From Streptomyces sp. MUM 178J (lineage in GTDB: Bacteria; Actinomycetota; Actinomycetes; Streptomycetales; Streptomycetaceae), in contig NZ_JADWYQ010000002.1 of NCBI RefSeq assembly GCF_022414575.1, forward strand, positions 216,873-280,872: DNA of 64,000 nt. Reading direction: 5' to 3'. The notes beneath the pieces are model-generated. The model was given only the letters and a program-made list of their open reading frames with translations. It was not told the DNA's origin and ran no database searches. The translations under genes were made by a program, and so were the position numbers. Each line of letters opens with the position of its first letter. Position 1 is the first letter of the stretch. This document shows, piece after piece, positions 58,007-64,000 of this stretch.

Positions 58007-60862
58007 ATGGGGGAGCAACTCTGCTTCGCAGTTCTGGGGCCCGTCCGTGGCTGGCGGGGGCCGGACGAGATTGATCTCGGACCACCGAAGCAGCGAGCCG
58101 TCCTCGCCACGCTGCTGCTCGGCGAAGGCGCACATGTCTCGGTCCAGACGCTGGTCGACGCCGTCTGGGGGACCGGATCACCAGGGTCCGCGCTTAGTTC
58201 GCTGCGCAGCTATGTGTACCGGCTGCGTCAACTGCTCGGCCCCACGGCGATCCGTTCCATGCGTGACGGCTACCGGATCCCCACCTCGCCCGACACACTC
58301 GACCTGACCGCCTTCCGCTGCCTCGTCGCCGAGGCGGACCAGGCCCAACGCGACAACGACGACAAGACCGCCGCCCGGTGCCTGAACAACGCCCTCGCTC
58401 ACTGGCAGGGGACTGCGCTGACCGGAATCCGCGGCGAGTACGCCCAGGCACAGCGCGACCGGCTTGAACGACTGCGACTTTCGGCCCTGGAAGCGAGTTG
58501 CGCGGTCCGGCTCGAGCTGGGCGAGCACGCTGCCGTCGCAAGGGAACTGGCCGCGCTGGTAGCCGAGCACCCGCTGGACGAGCGGTTCCGGAAGATGCTG
58601 ATGCTCGCCCTGTACCGGTCAGGACGCCAGGCCGAAGCACTCATGGCCTACGGCGAGGCCCGCTCGCTCCTCGCCGACGAGCTGGGGATCGACCCGGGAC
58701 CTGAACTCCGGCACATGTATGAGCGCATCCTGCGGGCGGACGTCGCGCTGACCACCCCACCTGCACCCACACACCCAGGCCCGGCCCCAGACCCACCGCA
58801 GCAAGCGCCCCGCCAGCCGGCGCCCGCACAGCTCCCTGCCGATCTGCCGACCTTTGTCGGGCGCGCGGCGCAACTCGCCCAGGTCGACATGATGCTCGAC
58901 GGCGACAACGGAATACCCGCCGATGTCGGCGTCGCCGTCATCACCGGCATGGCCGGGGTCGGCAAGAGCACGTTCGCAGTCCACTGGGCCCACCGCGTCG
59001 CCCCCCGCTTCCCTGACGGCCAGCTGTACATCAATCTCAGGGGGTTCGACTCGGTGGGACTCCCGGTCTCCCCGGATCGGGCGCTGCGCACCGTTCTCGA
59101 GTCATTCGGGACCGAACCGATCAGCCTGCCGCAGGACCCCGAAGCACTCGCGGCCTGCTACCGCACGCAACTCGCCGGGCGGCAGGTGCTGCTCCTGCTG
59201 GACAACGCCCGCGACGCCCAGCAAGTGCGCCCGCTGCTTCCCTCGAACCCTGGCTGCATGGTGGTCGTCACCAGCAGGAACCGGCTGTCCGGCCTGATCG
59301 CCACCCACGGGGCCCGCCCCTTCCACCTCGACATGCTCACGGTCATGGAGGGGCGCGACCTCCTCGTACGCAGACTGAGTGCCAACCGGACGGCCGCCGA
59401 GCCGGCAGCCGTCGACGAGATCATCGGGCACTGCGCCCGCCTGCCACTCGCCCTGTCGATCGCGGCCGCACGCGCGCTGACACGCTCGGCCTTTCCCCTT
59501 GCGACTCTCGCCTGTGAACTGGCCGACGGCCAAAGCCGCCTCAATACCCTGAGCGACCGCGACACGGCAGCCGACGTCCGCGCCGTCTTCTCATGGTCGT
59601 ACCACGCCCTCACCCCCGCCGCCGCACGCCTGTTCCGGCTGATCGCCCTCCACCCGGGCCCGGACATCTCGCTCGCCGCCGCAGCGAGCCTCACGGGCCT
59701 CACCGCCCCGCACACGCACCAACTGCTGGCCGAACTGACCGAGGCCCACCTCGTGGACGAACCCGTGCCCGGCCGGTACTCCCTCCACGACCTACTGCGC
59801 GCCTACGCCGACGAGCTGATCCGCAGCACCGACGAACCGGACGAGCAGCACGCCACCCGCCTTCGTGTACTGGACCACTATCTGCACAGCGCGCACCGCG
59901 CGGGGCGTGCGTTCTCCCCCGATCGGCAGGCCATCGCGCTGTCCGCGCCTTCTCAGGGTGTCCAGGCGGAGGAATTCCCCCCGGGCGCAGAACGCGCCGG
60001 CCCAGCCGCAACCTGGCTGGACACCGAACAAGCCGTACTGATGGCGGCCATCAGAACAGCGGCCGCCCATGGGTGTGACACGCACACCTGGCAACTCGCC
60101 TGGGCCATCGGCCATCACCTCGACCGGAAGGCTCACTGGCACGACCTCGAAGCAACACAGCACCTGGCGCTGGAGGCGGCCGAGCGCCTGGAAGACCCCA
60201 ATGCCCAGGCGCACATCCACCAGAGTCTCGCACGGGCAGCGGCCTGTCTGGGCCGGGTCGAGGAGGCGCGCAACCACATGGAGCGTGCCGTGGAACTCTT
60301 CACCGCCGCTGGTGAGATCACCGCCTGCGCCGACAGCCACCGGCAACTGAGCTGGGTGGCCGAACAGCAGGGTGACCTGGAAGCAGCGCTGTTCCACGCA
60401 CAGCAGTCCCTCGCCGGGCATCGGGCGGCCGACGACCTGGGCCCGCGCATGGTTGCCGCGCTCAACGCCGTCGGCTGGTGCCACATCCTGCTCGGACAGC
60501 ACCGACAGGCGCTCGCCCACTGCCAGGAAGCTCTGGCCAGACCAGAGCTTCACGACCGTCCCTACCTCGCAGCGGACATCTGGGACAGTACCGGCCTCGC
60601 CCTGCACCACCTGGGACGACATCCCGATGCCGTCGCCGGTTACGAACAGGCCCTCGCCCTCTACCGCACAGTCGGCGTCGCCCAGGCCGAGGCCGACACG
60701 CTGCGCCGCCTCGGGAACACCCACCTCGCGTCAGGCCGCGTGGAACAGGCCCGCGCGGCATGGACACAGGCCCTCGCCCTTCTGGAACGACTCGGCCATG
60801 CCGACAGCAAGGCCGTCCGAGCCCAGCTCAATACCCTCACGACGAACCCGCCTTGTCGCTGA
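58007..60862 (+). CDS. SARP/AfsR-like regulator (BTAD, NB-ARC ATPase, TPR)
   Basis: A 951-residue large SARP. Domains in order: OmpR-like winged helix (about residues 8-95), BTAD (about 97-245), Pro-rich linker (247-275), STAND/NB-ARC ATPase with Walker A GMAGVGKST (about 312-320) and Walker B LLLLDNARD, then winged-helix and TPR repeats (about 650-940) suited to protein or ligand binding. Such regulators activate antibiotic pathways or global stress genes. ATG 58007 follows GGGGAGAA. No biosynthetic cluster is adjacent apart from an FAD monooxygenase, so its target is unclear. Confidence 0.9.
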   Translation: MGEQLCFAVLGPVRGWRGPDEIDLGPPKQRAVLATLLLGEGAHVSVQTLVDAVWGTGSPGSALSSLRSYVYRLRQLLGPTAIRSMRDGYRIPTSPDTLDLTAFRCLVAEADQAQRDNDDKTAARCLNNALAHWQGTALTGIRGEYAQAQRDRLERLRLSALEASCAVRLELGEHAAVARELAALVAEHPLDERFRKMLMLALYRSGRQAEALMAYGEARSLLADELGIDPGPELRHMYERILRADVALTTPPAPTHPGPAPDPPQQAPRQPAPAQLPADLPTFVGRAAQLAQVDMMLDGDNGIPADVGVAVITGMAGVGKSTFAVHWAHRVAPRFPDGQLYINLRGFDSVGLPVSPDRALRTVLESFGTEPISLPQDPEALAACYRTQLAGRQVLLLLDNARDAQQVRPLLPSNPGCMVVVTSRNRLSGLIATHGARPFHLDMLTVMEGRDLLVRRLSANRTAAEPAAVDEIIGHCARLPLALSIAAARALTRSAFPLATLACELADGQSRLNTLSDRDTAADVRAVFSWSYHALTPAAARLFRLIALHPGPDISLAAAASLTGLTAPHTHQLLAELTEAHLVDEPVPGRYSLHDLLRAYADELIRSTDEPDEQHATRLRVLDHYLHSAHRAGRAFSPDRQAIALSAPSQGVQAEEFPPGAERAGPAATWLDTEQAVLMAAIRTAAAHGCDTHTWQLAWAIGHHLDRKAHWHDLEATQHLALEAAERLEDPNAQAHIHQSLARAAACLGRVEEARNHMERAVELFTAAGEITACADSHRQLSWVAEQQGDLEAALFHAQQSLAGHRAADDLGPRMVAALNAVGWCHILLGQHRQALAHCQEALARPELHDRPYLAADIWDSTGLALHHLGRHPDAVAGYEQALALYRTVGVAQAEADTLRRLGNTHLASGRVEQARAAWTQALALLERLGHADSKAVRAQLNTLTTNPPCR

Positions 60863-61048
60863 CACGCCGGTAGAGCGCCTCCGCAGGCTCGCCCGGACGG
60901 GGCCCGGCCGGCCAGGTGTGTCGGTCGGCCCGATGAATGTGTTGCTCACCAGCTCCGGCCGGGTTGCGGGCGAACCAACCGCCCCCGGAGGAGCCCCCGC
61001 CGCCTCCCGACCGGCATCCTGTGGTGGGGGGCGGCGGTACGGTCCGCG

Positions 61049-62173
61049 TCAGGGCAGGTCGCGCAGCGGGGCGTAGCCGCGTTCGTACAAGGCGTTGGCG
61101 CCGTAGCGGAACGCCATGTTGCGCAGGGCCGTGGGCAGGGACCTGGTCCGGTCGCGCCGGTGGGTCTGCCGCTGCACCCAGCGGGTACGGGGGAGCCTGC
61201 GCTGGACGAACTGCTGGAGGAGGCCCTCGATGTTGCCGCCCTCGGCCAGCACCTCGGCCAGGACCTGGGCGTCCTCCACCGCCAAGGCGACGCCCTGGGC
61301 CATGTTGGGCGAACTGGCGTGGGCCGCGTCCCCGACGAGCACGGCGCGTCCGCGCGCCCACGTCTGGCAATTGACCTCCGCCACCGGTGAGACGTACGCG
61401 TCGAGAGCGGCGGGTGTGGCCAGCAGGTCCCGTACACGCTGGTCGTAGCCGGCGAAATGCCCGAGGAGGTCGGAAGCATTGGCCGGGTTCTCGGAGGAGG
61501 GCGCCGTCACGTCGGCGTAGCAGCACACCCGGCCCCCGCCGACCGGGTAGGCCAGGAAGGCCGTTCCCGGGCCGAGCCACACAGTCCACCGATCGATGTC
61601 GGGGGCGTCGGTGAGGAAACGCCAGCAGACCTGCCCGAGGTAGCGGGTCCCGGCCGCCTGATCGACCGACTCCCGCAGGTCCGACTGTATGCCGTCCGCC
61701 CCTACGACCACGTCGTACCGGCCGGTCCCGCCGTCGGTGAACGTCACATTCACACCGTCGTCGTGCGTGCCGTCGTCGGAATGCCTGAGCGAGTCCACGG
61801 TGACCCCGTGTTGGACGGGCACCGGCACGACGTCCTGGAGGGCGGCATGGAGGTCGTCTCGGGTGATGCCGACGCAGCCGGCGGTTCCCCGCCACAGTTC
61901 GGCCATGTCGATATCGGCCAGCACCCTGCCCCGCTGGTCCATCAGCCGCTGGCCGGGCACGGGCGCTCCCGATTCGCTGAGGTGCTTTCCCACCCCCAGC
62001 GCGGTCAGAGCGCGGACGCCGTTCCCGGGCAGGAAGAGCCCGGCCCCACCGGTACGGCTCTCAGGGGACCGCTCGATGACGTCGACGGACATGCCCTCGC
62101 GCTCAAGCGCGATGGCGGTCGCCAGGCCGGCGATGCCAGCCCCGACCACGAGGACGTCAAGCTGATTCGGCAT
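61049..62173 (-). CDS. FAD-dependent aromatic-type monooxygenase
   Basis: A 374-residue class A flavoprotein monooxygenase. The FAD-binding GAGIAGLATAIALEREG is at the N-terminus, the DG motif is DVVVGADGIQSDLR, and the second FAD site is VLVGDAAHASSPNMAQGVALAVEDA. It probably hydroxylates or epoxidises an aromatic or polyketide substrate using NAD(P)H. ATG 62173 follows GGGAGATCTGC. It is convergent with the SARP gene. No partner biosynthetic genes are seen. Confidence 0.9.
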   Translation of the reverse strand: MPNQLDVLVVGAGIAGLATAIALEREGMSVDVIERSPESRTGGAGLFLPGNGVRALTALGVGKHLSESGAPVPGQRLMDQRGRVLADIDMAELWRGTAGCVGITRDDLHAALQDVVPVPVQHGVTVDSLRHSDDGTHDDGVNVTFTDGGTGRYDVVVGADGIQSDLRESVDQAAGTRYLGQVCWRFLTDAPDIDRWTVWLGPGTAFLAYPVGGGRVCCYADVTAPSSENPANASDLLGHFAGYDQRVRDLLATPAALDAYVSPVAEVNCQTWARGRAVLVGDAAHASSPNMAQGVALAVEDAQVLAEVLAEGGNIEGLLQQFVQRRLPRTRWVQRQTHRRDRTRSLPTALRNMAFRYGANALYERGYAPLRDLP

Positions 62174-62821
62174 GCAGATCTCCCGTATGGTTTCCAGGGG
62201 TACGTTCTGCACTACGACCTGCTCAGCGGCTGGGTTCACGGTCAGGGGCTTCGGAGGTGCGGTTCTCTTCCGTCCGAGGTTGGCCGCAATGCTGAGCTGG
62301 CGGTAGAGCCGACGTGACCAGGGCCTGTACGCCTCCGGCGCGCCCTCCCGCCCTGCCAAGGTGTCCCCGTCGGCACTGGACACCGACGTGGTGTTCGACC
62401 CCGGAGAGAACGCACTGACCTCGTACGTACTGAGACAAGCGACGTCCCGCTTCCCTGGAAGCCGGCGCCGGAATCCGCGTCCATCTCCCGGGATGCAGCT
62501 GGCTGCCACGTTGCCTCACCTCGTCGCCTGGTCACGCCGTAACCCGGAGGGGCCCAGACTGCGGGAGCAGTCCGGAGCGTCTCTCTGATAGCGCAGCCAG
62601 TGCGCCGCCTCCTCGATGTCTTCCGCATTGGGCTCGCGACGGCGTCACTGCTGTAACACCCCTGACTACGCGGAGACAGAATGACGGGTTCTCCGCACTT
62701 CTCGACAGGAGGACCGCGGCAGCGAGACGGGTCACGGTTGTGTCTCGGAGTCGTGTGCTGAGAACCCCGCAAGAGCCGGGCCCGTAGCAGGAGCTGATCG
62801 CTTCGGAACGTCCGGAGCAGC
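62174..62821. other. Long intergenic region, 648 bp
   Basis: I find no credible gene. It should contain divergent promoters for the monooxygenase and lipoprotein genes. On the minus strand at about 62580-62635 a stretch reads EPNAEDIEEAAHWLRYQR but has an in-frame stop just upstream and no start codon, so it may be a gene scrap or chance. Confidence 0.5.
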
Positions 62822-63754
62822 ATGACCAGCAGCATTCGAGGGTATCTCTTCATGTTCCGCACACGAGCCACAACGCTCGCCTCTCTCGCGACCGTGGGTG
62901 TCCTGTTGCTTTCCGCCTGCGACGGAAATGACACCAACGACGCGGGCGCATCCGCATCGTCCTCCGCATCCGGGGCCGGCGATCCGTCCTTCCGGAACGG
63001 CACGGCACGGCAGAACAACGCGCCTGCGCAGACCGGTGACTTCGCGCCTGACGCGGCGCCCCCCGCGGCGGCCAAGAAGCCGGTGGCCCGCAAGTGGGTA
63101 CAGCTATCGGCCGGCCGCGCCGGACAACTGGACCCGGTCGTGGTCAACGGGGCCGGCTTCACGCTGTACCGGTTCGACGAGGACACCGCAGACCCGTCGA
63201 AGTCGAACTGCAGCGGGCAGTGCGCCACCACGTGGCCGCCGTATCTGGTCGCGCGCGGCGGCACGGTCTTCCTCGACGGGATCGACAAGTCCGCGATCGG
63301 CTTCATCGAGCGCGACGGCGCGCTCCAGGTCACCATCGGCGGCTGGCCCGTCTACCTCTTCAACAAGGACACAAAGGCCGGTGACACCAACGGCCAGGGC
63401 GTGGGAGGCGCCTGGTTCGGCGTCACGCCGGACGGCGAGAAGGCCGGTGGCGGTCAGCCCGCTGACGATGCCGATCAGTCCGGAGCCGACGCCGGCGCCG
63501 ACGCCGATCCAGAGGCCTCGCCCGCGGGCGGCGCCACCCTCTTCCAGGGCGCGAACTTCGCCGACCCCTCCCAGGGAGTGGCAGGCCCCGGCTGCCGCAA
63601 CGTCCGCTTCTCCGGCTCGATCCAGGTCAGCGGCGCCCTCAAGATCTGGGACGGCCCCAACTGCACCGGCAACGTGAAGGTGGTCAGCGGGAATGTCCAG
63701 GATCTCTCCGCCATCGGATTCGCCACGGTGAAGTCAGTCCGCTTCCTCGGCTGA
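62822..63754 (+). CDS. Secreted-repeat (PF03640-type, COG4315) lipoprotein with extra C-terminal domain
   Basis: A 310-residue lipoprotein. The signal peptide (residues 11-33) ends in lipobox LLSAC. A Ser/Ala linker leads to two short repeats of the PF03640 type: GAGFTLYRFDED...CATTWPP and GGWPVYLFNKDTKAGDTNGQGV. A Pro/Asp/Ala linker is followed by a third domain (about 235-310) with ATLFQGANFADPSQG and CRNVRFSGSIQ, resembling beta/gamma-crystallin or inhibitor I36-like modules. The start at 62822 follows GGAG; ATG 62852 is also plausible. Function unknown. Confidence 0.8.
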   Translation: MTSSIRGYLFMFRTRATTLASLATVGVLLLSACDGNDTNDAGASASSSASGAGDPSFRNGTARQNNAPAQTGDFAPDAAPPAAAKKPVARKWVQLSAGRAGQLDPVVVNGAGFTLYRFDEDTADPSKSNCSGQCATTWPPYLVARGGTVFLDGIDKSAIGFIERDGALQVTIGGWPVYLFNKDTKAGDTNGQGVGGAWFGVTPDGEKAGGGQPADDADQSGADAGADADPEASPAGGATLFQGANFADPSQGVAGPGCRNVRFSGSIQVSGALKIWDGPNCTGNVKVVSGNVQDLSAIGFATVKSVRFLG

Positions 63755-63963
63755 CACGCTCGGCGCCAGACGCGCGGGCCCGCCTGCTCCGAATCCCTCG
63801 AAGCGGACGCCGCCGCGATGCTCTGTTGCACCTTCTGAGCGGAAGCACCGGCTTCCGCATTCCCCCAGCCCTGCCCAGGGCACCTGTGCGCCCCTCGATC
63901 CCAAGCGAGCGCACCCCTCATCACTTGCACGCCCCGCCGCAACTGCCCCGGAGGAGAAACAGC

Positions 63964-64000
63964 ATGAGCCGCAGCGACGTCCTGGTAGACGCCGACTGGG
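63964..64000 (+). CDS. Sulfurtransferase (rhodanese), 5' end only
   Basis: The reading MSRSDVLVDADW is cut by the window edge. It matches the start of streptomycete thiosulfate sulfurtransferases (SseA-like). ATG 63964 follows GGAGGAG. Only 12 codons are visible, so the call rests on this N-terminal signature. Confidence 0.6.
   Translation, partial: MSRSDVLVDADW

Noticed and set aside
62580..62640. Minus-strand reading EPNAEDIEEAAHWLRYQR
   Set aside because: An in-frame stop lies immediately upstream and there is no start codon; too short to call.
1..64000. tRNA or rRNA genes
   Set aside because: No stretch with tRNA-like conserved GGTTCGAATC/CCA ends or rRNA-like sequence was recognised in any gap.

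Overview
The window is about 64 kb of very GC-rich DNA. GTG and even TTG starts are frequent, stops overlap starts as ATGA or GTGA, and the families present are a SARP/AfsR-like regulator, a class F sortase with a sortase-type surface protein, DUF6153, DUF5134, DUF6421 and an FprA-type ferredoxin reductase. Together these indicate a Streptomyces or close relative. No rRNA, tRNA, CRISPR array, intact insertion sequence or phage gene was seen. I count 54 protein genes (one cut by the right edge) and two probable pseudogenes.

Region by region. 0.2-6.6 kb: a PlsC-type acyltransferase, a tight three-gene operon (DUF6421, SDR, threonine aldolase-like), a glycerophosphodiester phosphodiesterase, a GNAT and a VOC protein. 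6.9-11.9 kb: a DUF5134 membrane protein and an M56 metallopeptidase, a secreted NPP1 (NLP-type) protein, PAP2 and HAD phosphatases, and a TetR with a palindrome at its promoter. 12-23.2 kb: LVIVD and DUF305 secreted proteins, a ferredoxin reductase, an ArsR/old-yellow-enzyme pair that share a 23-bp promoter motif, a BNR-repeat protein, uracil-DNA glycosylase overlapping a BadF/NAGK-type kinase that carries a long low-complexity insertion, a sirohydrochlorin chelatase-like protein and a lactonase-type propeller. 23.4-34.9 kb: an RsbW-like ATPase, a two-component system facing a TRAP-TAXI transporter with two binding proteins, a FUSC exporter divergent from an Lrp regulator, a HAD phosphatase and a DUF998 protein.

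35.2-43.4 kb is a complete four-gene Wadjet (JetABCD-type) SMC defence operon, every junction overlapping. 43.7-50.2 kb is a probable extracellular copper or metal handling region: His/Cys-rich small secreted proteins, a cysteine-synthase-like PLP enzyme with an MFS exporter, a cupredoxin lipoprotein, a Met-rich multicopper oxidase and a DUF6153 protein. 50.5-52.2 kb pairs a class F sortase with a cell-surface protein built of 37-residue tandem repeats, each carrying a GGMHTG-like motif. This is my best candidate for something not well described.

52.4-56.1 kb holds YjbQ and a 2-oxoadipate dioxygenase/decarboxylase-AASA dehydrogenase operon of lysine catabolism, preceded by what looks like the C-terminal stump of a DAO-family oxidase. 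56.4-64 kb holds a decayed PfpI-family gene, an isochorismatase-like hydrolase, an AfsR-type regulator convergent with an FAD monooxygenase, a PF03640-type lipoprotein and the first codons of a sulfurtransferase.

All family names come from reading motifs. No database search was run.
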